Assembly (NCBI GenBank): GCA_003694905.1
Contig: RFJM01000477.1
Location: 1-8,811 of the forward strand
Direction of reading: 5' to 3'
Length of the DNA stretch: 8,811 nt
Source: Caldilineae bacterium
GTDB lineage: Bacteria > Chloroflexota > Anaerolineae > J102
Under the pieces are notes generated by a model. That model was not told where the DNA came from, did not search any database, and saw only the letters and a program-made list of their open reading frames with translations. The translations under genes were made by a program, and so were the position numbers. The stretch's first letter is position 1. Each line of letters begins with the position of its first letter. This document shows, in pieces, positions 1 through 5,743 of this stretch.

Positions 1-1269
1 ATCATCGACATCTCGCGGGTAGAAGGATTGGATGAGATCCGTCTGGAAGAGAACCGCATTCACATTGGCCCCTTGGTTACCCATAATCGAGCCGTGGCCA
101 GCCGCTTGCTACAAGAGCACGCCTGGCCGCTGGTACGCGCCTGCTGGGAAATCGGTGCCCCGCAGATCCGAAATCGAGGCACCATCGCAGGCAATATCGC
201 CACAGCTTCGCCGGCCAACGATACCATTCCGGCACTGATGGTGCTGGGGGCCGAGTTGACCCTGGCTTCCGTGCGCGGTCTCCGGACTGTGGCTCTGCGG
301 GATTTTTTCCAGGGGGTCCGCAAGACGGTGCTGGCGGCGGATGAGATGATCACAGATATCAGCTTTCCGCTACCTTCGGCCACAACCCGGGGGGTGTTCA
401 TCAAGGTGGGCCTGCGCCGCGCCCAGGCCATCAGTCTGGTGAACCTGGCCGCGGTGCTCGACTTCGATGGCGAAATCGTGAGGGATGCTCGCCTCGCGTT
501 CGGCTCGGTGGCGCCCACGGTGGTGCGTGCAACCAGCGCAGAAGCGGTGCTGGTAGGAGAATCTCTGACGCCGCGCCGGATCGAGCGGGCGGCCGAAGCC
601 GTCCAGGAGGATATCTCGCCCATCGACGATGTACGCGGCTCGGCCGCGTACCGGCGGCATCTGGCCGATGTTATCACGCGCCGGGCGCTGGGCCAGGTGC
701 TCGCGGGTTGCGAGCGGGCCCACTGGCCCGGCCGGCCGGTGATGCTGTGGGGTCGTGGCAACGGTCGCTTCGCTCCCTTGAGACGAACCCGTAGGCTTGT
801 GGGTGATGCCGACATCCCCTGCACACTAAATGGCCGCCCCGCGGTCTTGCCCCGAGCGGCGAACCTGTCCTTGTTGGATGCGTTGCGCGAGGCTGCGCAT
901 CTGCCTGGAACCAAAGAGGGATGCGCGGAGGGTGAATGTGGTGCCTGCACCGTGTGGCTGGACGGCGTGGCGGTGATGAGCTGTCTGGTGCCGGCGGCCC
1001 GCGCCTATGGCTCAGAGGTCGTGACGATCGAGGGGCTGGCGCGCGAGGGGGAACTCCATCCCGTACAAGAGGCATTTGCCCGCGCGGGCGCGGTTCAATG
1101 TGGCTTTTGCACGCCCGGTCTTATCATGTCGGCGGCGAAGCTCTGGGAAGAGCGACCGCAGCCCACCTGGGCCGAGGCGGCCGAAGCCATCACCGGCAAT
1201 CTCTGCCGCTGCACCGGTTATGTGAAGATCTTGGATGCCATCGTGGCAACAGGGTCGGACCAGCAGTGA
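1..1269 (+). CDS. Molybdenum hydroxylase small-subunit fusion: FAD-binding domain plus [2Fe-2S] ferredoxin domain (xanthine/CO dehydrogenase family), 5' end outside window
   Basis: The reading frame is open from the first base, so the gene is 5'-truncated; the N-terminal FAD-loop of the family lies upstream of the window. Numbering codons from base 1, roughly 1-115 is the FAD domain (QIRNRGTIAGNIATASPAND at about 55-74), about 125-230 matches the CO-dehydrogenase flavoprotein C-terminal domain, about 235-270 is a basic linker, and 272-420 is a complete CoxS/XdhC-like iron-sulfur subunit. Its plant-type cluster ligands are C308, C313, C316 and C328 (EGCAEGECGACTVW), and the proximal cluster ligands are C367, C370, C402 and C404 (CGFC...CRC). 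Such subunits pass electrons from a molybdopterin large subunit through two [2Fe-2S] clusters to FAD in the cytoplasm. The order FAD then FeS is the reverse of eukaryotic xanthine dehydrogenase but follows the coxM-coxS gene order. No large subunit follows; it may lie upstream. The substrate cannot be told from this part. The family call is secure. Confidence 0.93.
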   Translation: MIDISRVEGLDEIRLEENRIHIGPLVTHNRAVASRLLQEHAWPLVRACWEIGAPQIRNRGTIAGNIATASPANDTIPALMVLGAELTLASVRGLRTVALRDFFQGVRKTVLAADEMITDISFPLPSATTRGVFIKVGLRRAQAISLVNLAAVLDFDGEIVRDARLAFGSVAPTVVRATSAEAVLVGESLTPRRIERAAEAVQEDISPIDDVRGSAAYRRHLADVITRRALGQVLAGCERAHWPGRPVMLWGRGNGRFAPLRRTRRLVGDADIPCTLNGRPAVLPRAANLSLLDALREAAHLPGTKEGCAEGECGACTVWLDGVAVMSCLVPAARAYGSEVVTIEGLAREGELHPVQEAFARAGAVQCGFCTPGLIMSAAKLWEERPQPTWAEAAEAITGNLCRCTGYVKILDAIVATGSDQQ

Positions 1270-1285
1270 ACACCGAGGGTAACCC

Positions 1286-2053
1286 ATGCCAGCTCATGGC
1301 TTTCTGTCGCCGCTGTTTCTAACGCCTTCTTTGCCGCGTCTGGGTCGCTGGCTGGACAACGTCAGCGGTTGTTGGGAGAGTCTGCAAAACGCGTATCGAT
1401 ACAAGTCGGCGCTCCGCCGCCGGCGGTTGCTGGCGCACGTGCGGTATCGTCCGCCAGGTGCTCTAATGAGTATCGGATGGTGGGTGCGACTGGTGTGTAA
1501 GGTGTTGGATGTGGTGGCCGTGGGGGAGTGGCTCACGCTGTGGGGACAGGTGATCAAGCCGGGCACACGGCCGCTGTCGGCGCTGGAGATCGAAGAGGCG
1601 CGCAAGGTGTTGGGCGAAAGCGTTCCTTACCCCCAGGTTCGAGTAGACGAGCACTCGCTCCTGGCCTGGGTGGGAGCGCTGTTCAGGTTGATTATCCAAC
1701 GACGTTTCCGGCACCTGGGCGTTGTCATAGCCTATACGGTCAATTTCACCCGTCGCATTCATCCCGCCCCCGGCAACGAAGATATGGCCTGGCTGATCCA
1801 CGAGCTGGTCCATGTCGCGCAAATGGAGCACGTGGGACTCCAGTATTATCCGGAAGCCCTGGCCGCGCAATTCTGCAGCGGCTACGACTACGGTGGTTGC
1901 CAGGCCCTGGCGGATGGCCGGCCCCTGGCGTTTTTCAATCGCGAACAGCAAGGGGAGATCGCGCGCGATTTCTACCGCTGTCTCTATCACTCTCCCCAGC
2001 GTGCGCCGTACTATCGCCGTCAGATCGGCGACCTGCGACTGGGGCACGTGTAG
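1286..2053 (+). CDS. HEXXH zinc-metallopeptidase-like protein (DUF4157/Vgr-related type)
   Basis: This is a 255-residue protein. The ATG is preceded by GAGGG at 1275-1279, six bases upstream, which supports the start. A putative gluzincin-type zinc site, HELVH, lies at residues 172-176 within a predicted helix, followed by YYPEALAAQ (188-195) and NREQQGEIARDFY (218-230). That arrangement resembles the DUF4157 or 'Rhs element Vgr protein' metallopeptidase-like families, in which conserved Glu and Gln residues follow the HEXXH helix. H172, E173 and H176 would be ligand, catalyst and ligand; E190, E219 or E224 could be the third ligand. The N-terminal half has hydrophobic stretches (about 62-92 and 126-152) but no clear signal peptide, so secretion is not supported. 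It starts 16 nt after the Mo-hydroxylase subunit and ends 3 nt before the WD40 gene, so the three are probably co-transcribed. Peptidase activity is inferred from the motif only; a non-proteolytic relative is possible. Confidence 0.75.
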   Translation: MPAHGFLSPLFLTPSLPRLGRWLDNVSGCWESLQNAYRYKSALRRRRLLAHVRYRPPGALMSIGWWVRLVCKVLDVVAVGEWLTLWGQVIKPGTRPLSALEIEEARKVLGESVPYPQVRVDEHSLLAWVGALFRLIIQRRFRHLGVVIAYTVNFTRRIHPAPGNEDMAWLIHELVHVAQMEHVGLQYYPEALAAQFCSGYDYGGCQALADGRPLAFFNREQQGEIARDFYRCLYHSPQRAPYYRRQIGDLRLGHV

Positions 2054-2056
2054 TCT

Positions 2057-2938
2057 ATGACTCCTGTCGAAGAAAGGGTTTTCCCGGCTCATGAGAGTTA
2101 CGTGCTCGGGCTGCGGTTCACGGCGGACAGCCGCGCGCTCGTCAGCGCCGGGATGGACAACGTGGTTAAGGTCTGGTCGGTGAGCGACTGGGCATTGCAG
2201 CGTGAGTTCAGGGGTCATGCCAACAGTGTAAATGGGTTTGCCCTGACTGGGGATGAAAGTCTGCTGGTCACAGGTTCCAGCGATAAGACGGTGAAAGTAT
2301 GGTCGTTTCGCGAGGGGAAGCTGCTGCGCACGCTGCAGGACCGCAAGCAGGTGGTGGCGGCAGTGGATGTCGCGCGTGATGGACGGTGGCTTGCTGCGGC
2401 ATCTTACGGCGGCAGGCTGGCGCTGTGGAGTCGGGAAGGCGAGCCGGTTCTGGGCAAGAAGCTGAGCAGGCAGAATCTGGCGTCGGTGGCGATCTCGCCC
2501 GACGGAGGGCTGGTGACAACGGCCGGATTGGGAGAAGATGTCTGGGTGTTGAGTCTACCGGGGGGCGAGCCTGTGGCCACTCTGCAAGCGGACGAGACGG
2601 CGGTGTGGGGACTCCAGTTCATCGCAGGAGGCAAGCAACTGGTGACACTGGGCTACGGCGGAGGTATTACCTTCTGGGATACGGCAACGTGGCAACTGCT
2701 GCGTTCTATCCGCGCGAGCTCTCCCGGTGTGCGCGGGCTGGCGTTCTCGCCTGATGAGAAGTTGGTGGCCTTGAGTAGAGAGGGACGGGTAGAATGGTGG
2801 GATGTAGAAGGGTGGCAGCAGATGGCCGAATTGGCGGTGAGCACTAAGGTGATCAACGGAATGGCCTTTTCGCCGGATGGCCGACGATTCGCCGCAGGAG
2901 CAGCAGACAAGAAAATCCGGGTGTGGCAGCTGGTGTGA
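2057..2938 (+). CDS. WD40-repeat beta-propeller protein, seven blades
   Basis: This 293-residue protein consists almost entirely of WD40 repeats. Seven blades can be read by eye at about residues 11-41, 53-83, 97-125, 139-167, 180-208, 222-249 and 263-291. Most end in a VW, LW, FW or WW pair, and several carry FSPDG- or TGDE-type turns (for example SSDKTVKVWSF and AADKKIRVWQL). Seven repeats make a closed propeller with no room for another domain, so it is likely a scaffold or binding module rather than an enzyme. There is no signal peptide or membrane segment, so it is probably cytoplasmic. The ATG lies 3 nt after the metallopeptidase stop and has no strong Shine-Dalgarno, so translation is likely coupled to that gene, which hints that the two proteins work together. 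Blades 4 and 5 are the most diverged. The binding partner is unknown. Confidence 0.93.
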   Translation: MTPVEERVFPAHESYVLGLRFTADSRALVSAGMDNVVKVWSVSDWALQREFRGHANSVNGFALTGDESLLVTGSSDKTVKVWSFREGKLLRTLQDRKQVVAAVDVARDGRWLAAASYGGRLALWSREGEPVLGKKLSRQNLASVAISPDGGLVTTAGLGEDVWVLSLPGGEPVATLQADETAVWGLQFIAGGKQLVTLGYGGGITFWDTATWQLLRSIRASSPGVRGLAFSPDEKLVALSREGRVEWWDVEGWQQMAELAVSTKVINGMAFSPDGRRFAAGAADKKIRVWQLV

Positions 2939-2989
2939 GTCTCGCGGCATGTAACGTTAATAGATCGCTTATGATCGTCTGATGGCCGG

Positions 2990-3066
2990 CTAACATGGCT
3001 GTGCCATAGTTTAGAGCAGGGTAGTCGCTGTGCGACTCCGCAAGTTCCATTCTCTCAGGAGGTTTG
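2990..3066 (+). promoter_or_regulatory. Candidate RNA-thermometer-like leader of hsp20: three hairpins, the last covering the Shine-Dalgarno
   Basis: The 131-nt gap before the Hsp20 gene holds three consecutive hairpins. Hairpin 1 (2990-3014) has ten pairs, two single-base bulges (A3008, T3012) and a TGT loop. Hairpin 2 (3023-3037) is AGTCGC-TGT-GCGACT, a perfect 6-bp stem. Hairpin 3 pairs CAAGTTCC (3041-3048) with GGAGGTTTG (3058-3066): five Watson-Crick pairs, three G-T wobbles and a bulged A3060, with a 9-nt loop. It buries the ribosome site AGGAGG (3057-3062) four bases before the ATG. A weak, wobble-rich final hairpin over the ribosome site, behind stabler hairpins, is the ROSE-type layout known upstream of small heat-shock genes. 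A possible -10 box TATGAT (2970-2975) would start an mRNA near 2982, but no good -35 is visible. The hairpins are seen directly; temperature control is inferred. Confidence 0.45.
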
Positions 3067-3069
3067 GAC

Positions 3070-3537
3070 ATGACTGCGTTGACACAGTGGAACCCGTATC
3101 GCGAGATCATGGAAATGCGAGCGGCGATGGATCGCCTGTTTGACGAGGCTTTCTTCCGGCCTTTTGCCTTCAACGGTTCGCATCTGGGGCTGGCGCTGGA
3201 TGTCGCCGAGACCGAGGATGCGTACATCATCGAGGCCGCGATTCCGGGCATCAATCCCGATGAGCTGGATATCAGTCTGACGCAGAATGTGCTTACAATC
3301 AAAGGCGAGATCAAGAAAGAAGAGGAGGTCGAGGAAGGTCGCTATCATCTGCGAGAACGGCGCTTTGGCAAGTTCAGTCGCTCGGTGACTCTGCCCGGTG
3401 ATGTGCAGGCGGATGCGGTCGAGGCGACGTACCAGAACGGCGTGTTGCGGCTGGTTGCGCCGAAAGCCGAAGAGGCCAAGCCCAAGCACATCAAGGTTTC
3501 TGCTCCCAAGACGATTGAGGGCGAGAAAGTCTCGTAA
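3070..3537 (+). CDS. Small heat-shock protein, Hsp20/alpha-crystallin family
   Basis: This 155-residue ATP-independent holdase would bind unfolding proteins in the cytoplasm. The alpha-crystallin domain spans about residues 40-131, beginning LALDVAETEDAYIIEAAIPG and closing with the family's GVLRLVAPK signature (124-132). A short C-terminal tail carries an I-X-V motif (I141-K-V143) of the type that links dimers into larger oligomers. The N-terminal region (1-38) is the usual short amphipathic arm with WNPYREI. The ATG at 3070 is chosen because AGGAGG (3057-3062) sits seven bases upstream; an in-frame TTG at 3064 would be only one base from that site. The gene appears to be a single transcription unit, with a structured leader before it and a strong terminator after it. 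Length and motifs are typical for the family. Confidence 0.97.
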   Translation: MTALTQWNPYREIMEMRAAMDRLFDEAFFRPFAFNGSHLGLALDVAETEDAYIIEAAIPGINPDELDISLTQNVLTIKGEIKKEEEVEEGRYHLRERRFGKFSRSVTLPGDVQADAVEATYQNGVLRLVAPKAEEAKPKHIKVSAPKTIEGEKVS

Positions 3538-3563
3538 CGCCGCAAGTGTACGGTGCATCCAAT

Positions 3564-3605
3564 AGAGACGGGAGCCCGACTTCTCGGACTCCCGTCTCTC
3601 TGTTT
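3564..3605 (+). terminator. Strong intrinsic terminator after hsp20
   Basis: AGAGACGGGAG (3564-3574) pairs perfectly with CTCCCGTCTCT (3589-3599). After one C/A mismatch, CCGA (3576-3579) pairs with TCGG (3584-3587) around a CTTC loop. That gives 15 pairs with one internal mismatch, followed by CTGTTT. The tract is T-rich on the + strand side only, so it should stop transcription coming from hsp20. It ends 27 nt before the thioredoxin ATG. Confidence 0.85.
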
Positions 3606-3632
3606 GAAACCTATGTGTTGTGAGGAAAGCCC

Positions 3633-4370
3633 ATGCCTGTTGCTATCAATACTCCAGTTCACACGAGTTCGCACAGTATCGATCGCGTGCTACAAGCAGG
3701 TCTGCCGGTGGTGTTGTTGTTCTGGCGCCAGGAGTGCACGCCGTGCCGCGAGCTGGATCCGATCGTGCACTGGCTGGCCGACGATTACGCGGGGAAGGTG
3801 ATCTTTGCACAGGTGGACGCCGATGCCGAAGCGGAGCTGGTGCGGCGATACGCCGTGGACCGCGTGCCGGCGTTGGTGTTTGTGAAGGATGGTCGGGTTG
3901 TCGGCACGGGGTTTGGATCGCCACCCGAGGCGGATCTGCGCAGGTGGTGCGAATACCTGATACACGGCGGTCCGCAGCCGGCAGTGCCATCAGGCCCCGC
4001 GGTGCCATTGCGACCGGAGGCTCGGCCAAAAGCGACGGCCGACGGTACCGGTAAGCCACTGACACTTACAGATGCCAATTTCAACGAGGTGATTCAGGGT
4101 GATCTGCCGGTGCTGGTGGATTTCTGGGCGCCGTGGTGCGGGCCCTGCCGCATGGTGGCACCCGCTGTGGAAGAGCTGGCCAAGGAGTTCAACGGACGGC
4201 TGATCGTCGGCAAGCTGAATGTGGACGAGAACCCGCAGACGGCAAGACGCTACGGTATCATGAGTATCCCCACGTTGATGATCTTCCGCCGCGGCAAGGT
4301 GGCAGACCAGGTGGTAGGCGCGCTGCCTGCGGCAATGTTGCGCCAACGGGTATTGCCCCACGTGGCGTAG
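3633..4370 (+). CDS. Tandem thioredoxin-domain protein (CTPC and CGPC active sites)
   Basis: This 245-residue protein has two thioredoxin folds. Domain 1 (about 12-112) has the active site WRQECTPC (C35, C38) and the cis-proline after V78 (VPA, P79). Domain 2 (about 142-245) has the classical WAPWCGPC site (C169, C172) and IPT cis-proline P213, close to ordinary Trx1. A proline- and alanine-rich linker (113-141) joins them. No signal peptide or lipobox is seen, so it is probably a cytoplasmic disulfide reductase. The CTPC site is unlike Trx1, and domain 1 lacks the preceding Trp-Ala-Pro-Trp context, so it may have a different redox potential or partner. GAGGAAA at 3622-3628 serves the ATG. 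The hsp20 terminator lies just upstream and no clear promoter fits between them, so expression may depend on read-through or on a promoter overlapping the hairpin. The thioredoxin fold is certain; the exact role is not. Confidence 0.93.
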   Translation: MPVAINTPVHTSSHSIDRVLQAGLPVVLLFWRQECTPCRELDPIVHWLADDYAGKVIFAQVDADAEAELVRRYAVDRVPALVFVKDGRVVGTGFGSPPEADLRRWCEYLIHGGPQPAVPSGPAVPLRPEARPKATADGTGKPLTLTDANFNEVIQGDLPVLVDFWAPWCGPCRMVAPAVEELAKEFNGRLIVGKLNVDENPQTARRYGIMSIPTLMIFRRGKVADQVVGALPAAMLRQRVLPHVA

Positions 4371-4405
4371 AGAGGTCGGGGCTCCGCGCGGACGAGGTTG
4401 GCTGG

Positions 4406-4533
4406 GGCGGCGCCCGCACGGGCGACCGCCCGTCCTCCGGCGCTGCGCCGGCAGAGAACTGAGCCAAACCAAGGGACCTTGCGGCGCAGCGCCGGAGGGG
4501 CCGCCGACTCTGTCGGCGGCCGCGGGCGCCGCC
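4406..4533. repeat. 128-nt cloverleaf-forming inverted-repeat element (perfect four-way junction)
   Basis: The outer stem is GGCGGCGCCCGC (4406-4417) with GCGGGCGCCGCC (4522-4533), 12 pairs. Arm 1 is ACGGGC-GACC-GCCCGT (4418-4433), 6 pairs. Arm 2 is CCTCCGGCGCTGCGCCG (4434-4450) with its exact complement at 4482-4498, 17 pairs around a 31-nt loop. Arm 3 is GGCCGCCGAC-TCT-GTCGGCGGCC (4499-4521), 10 pairs. All 45 pairs are Watson-Crick, and adjacent stems abut with no unpaired base. The left half of arm 2 is itself a palindrome (CCGGCGC-T-GCGCCGG), so simpler folds compete. TTGGC flanks the element at 4398-4402 and 4540-4544, a weak possible target duplication. It contains no ORF that looks coding. 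It could be a REP- or MITE-like mobile repeat, a structured RNA, or a recombination or protein-binding site. The structure is directly visible; its function is unknown. Confidence 0.85.
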
Positions 4534-4565
4534 ACTCCCTTGGCCGCGAACACACCCCCGCCATC

Positions 4566-4594
4566 TTGCCTTATCCCCGCGCTCCATCTACACT
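4566..4594 (+). promoter_or_regulatory. Candidate sigma70-type promoter for the FemX-like gene
   Basis: TTGCCT (4566-4571) and TACACT (4589-4594) are each four-of-six matches to the -35 and -10 consensus and are separated by exactly 17 nt. The start site would be near 4601, about 27 nt before the TTG start codon. Weak matches in GC-rich DNA can arise by chance. Confidence 0.4.
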
Positions 4595-4610
4595 GCCCTC
4601 ATCCCCGCGC
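4573..4610. repeat. Pair of 10-bp direct repeats around the candidate -10 box
   Basis: ATCCCCGCGC occurs at 4573-4582 and again at 4601-4610, 28 bp start to start. The first copy lies between the candidate -35 and -10 boxes and the second at the predicted transcription start, a placement that would suit a repressor operator. Both copies are exact; a regulatory role is only inferred. Confidence 0.4.
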
Positions 4611-4627
4611 GCTGAGGCCGATCCCCT

Positions 4628-5668
4628 TTGCTGTCCGACCCCCTCCTCATCACCGATCCCCACCGCTTCGACCAGGCCCTCCTGCACTTCCCTCGTCCGC
4701 ACATCCTACAGACGAGCCATTGGGCCGCGCTCAAAGCCCCCACCTGGAGCGCCCGTCACTACCTCTGGCCTCCAGATACGGCTCCTCTGGCTGCTGCCAC
4801 CCTGCTCACGCGCCGCCTGCGCATTCTGCCTCTTGCCGTCCAGTACGTGCCCAAAGGTCCCATCGTGCCTGAAGATCCGGCCTGCTGGGAAAGCGTATTG
4901 GCTTGGTTGGAGCAGCAGGCGCGAGACTCGCGCGTCCTGCTTTGCAAAATCGACCCCGACGTCGACGCCGACACCGAGTTTGGCCGCTGGCTCATTCAGC
5001 GCTTGCGTGATCGCGGCTGGATCTTCAGCCCACAACAAATCCAGTTTCGGAACACCCTCCTCTCCGACCTGGACCGGCCCGAGGAAGCCCTGCTGGCGGC
5101 CATGAAACAGAAGACCCGCTACAACATTCGTCTTGCCACACGTAGGGGGGTAATCGTACAACCCAGCGCAGACTTCGATACCTTCTACGGTCTCTACGCC
5201 GAAACTGCCGCACGCGACGGCTTCCTCATTCGTCCCCGCGGCTACTACCTGCGCGTCATGACACGCATGCAACAGCACGGTCTGGGCCAACTCTTCCTGG
5301 CCTGCGTGCAAAACGAACCCGTGGCCGGCCTCTTCCTATTCCGCTTCGGCCCCACCGCTTGGTACTTCTACGGCGCCTCCTCGCACCGCCACCGACAACT
5401 CATGCCCAACCACCTCTTGCAGTGGGAAGCCATGCGCTGGGCCCGGACACAGGGCTGTCGCCTCTACGACTGGTGGGGGGCTCCGGATGAACTGAGCGAG
5501 CAAGATCCCATGTGGGGAGTCTATCGTTTCAAACAGGGCTTCGGCGGCCGCTTCACCCGCTGGATTGGAGCCTGGGACTTCGCGCCGCAACCCTCGGCCT
5601 ATCGCCTCTACACCTGGGCCCTGCCCCGCCTCCTCACCCTCATGCGTCGCCTCCGTCCCGCCCCATGA
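4628..5668 (+). CDS. FemX/FemAB-like peptidoglycan interpeptide-bridge aminoacyltransferase (GNAT fold)
   Basis: This 346-residue protein belongs to the lipid II:glycine glycyltransferase family, which moves amino acids from aminoacyl-tRNA to the stem-peptide lysine or similar residue of lipid II on the cytoplasmic membrane face. Family landmarks are SHWAALK (30-36), MKQKTRYNIRLATRRGV (159-175), WYFYGASSHRHRQLMPNHLL (245-264) and YRFKQGFGGRF (299-309). The two GNAT domains sit about 15-145 and 155-320. The coiled-coil insertion of Staphylococcus FemA is absent, so it is nearer the shorter FemX-like forms. The start is the TTG at 4628: an in-frame stop at 4613-4615 limits the options and GAGG (4614-4617) lies ten bases upstream; CTG at 4631 is the alternative. 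Pyrimidine-rich codons contrast with the genes to its left. The family call is good, but the amino acid transferred and actual bridge formation in this organism are unknown. Confidence 0.88.
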   Translation: MLSDPLLITDPHRFDQALLHFPRPHILQTSHWAALKAPTWSARHYLWPPDTAPLAAATLLTRRLRILPLAVQYVPKGPIVPEDPACWESVLAWLEQQARDSRVLLCKIDPDVDADTEFGRWLIQRLRDRGWIFSPQQIQFRNTLLSDLDRPEEALLAAMKQKTRYNIRLATRRGVIVQPSADFDTFYGLYAETAARDGFLIRPRGYYLRVMTRMQQHGLGQLFLACVQNEPVAGLFLFRFGPTAWYFYGASSHRHRQLMPNHLLQWEAMRWARTQGCRLYDWWGAPDELSEQDPMWGVYRFKQGFGGRFTRWIGAWDFAPQPSAYRLYTWALPRLLTLMRRLRPAP

Positions 5669-5677
5669 CCTGGCTGC

Positions 5678-5703
5678 TTGCCAACGGCTGCCTGTGGTAC
5701 AAT
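5678..5703 (+). promoter_or_regulatory. Candidate extended -10 promoter for nth
   Basis: TGGTACAAT (5695-5703) matches an extended -10 (TG-N-TATAAT with one mismatch). TTGCCA (5678-5683) is a five-of-six -35 match, but only 14 nt separates the boxes, shorter than usual, so the extended -10 would have to carry recognition. The transcription start would fall near 5710, upstream of the preferred nth ATG. Confidence 0.4.
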
Positions 5704-5743
5704 GTCTCTGGCCGCATCCAGCCTCCCCCTCCGACCAGACATC

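Noticed and set aside
28..30. TTG as the start of the first gene
   Set aside because: The frame is open to base 1 and the preceding residues (IIDISRVEG) continue the FAD-domain fold, so the true start is upstream of the window.
60..950. Open frame on the - strand opposite the Mo-hydroxylase subunit
   Set aside because: The opposite strand carries clear FAD and FeS motifs; the antisense translation is Ser/Arg/Ala-rich and unlike any family.
3064..3066. TTG as the start of hsp20
   Set aside because: It is one base from AGGAGG, whereas the ATG at 3070 is seven bases away, the normal spacing.
4406..4533. Cloverleaf as a tRNA or as a simple intrinsic terminator of the thioredoxin gene
   Set aside because: It is too long and has no anticodon arm, T-arm or CCA-type features of a tRNA; no T-run follows it, so it does not fit a standard terminator.
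4398..4544. TTGGC flanking repeats as a definite transposon target duplication
   Set aside because: Five bases at unequal distances (3 and 6) from the outer stem are easily found by chance; kept only as a weak hint.
4371..4627. dif-type XerCD site at the skew switch
   Set aside because: No AT-rich 28-bp site with two half-palindromes was seen in the gap; the sequence is almost all G and C.
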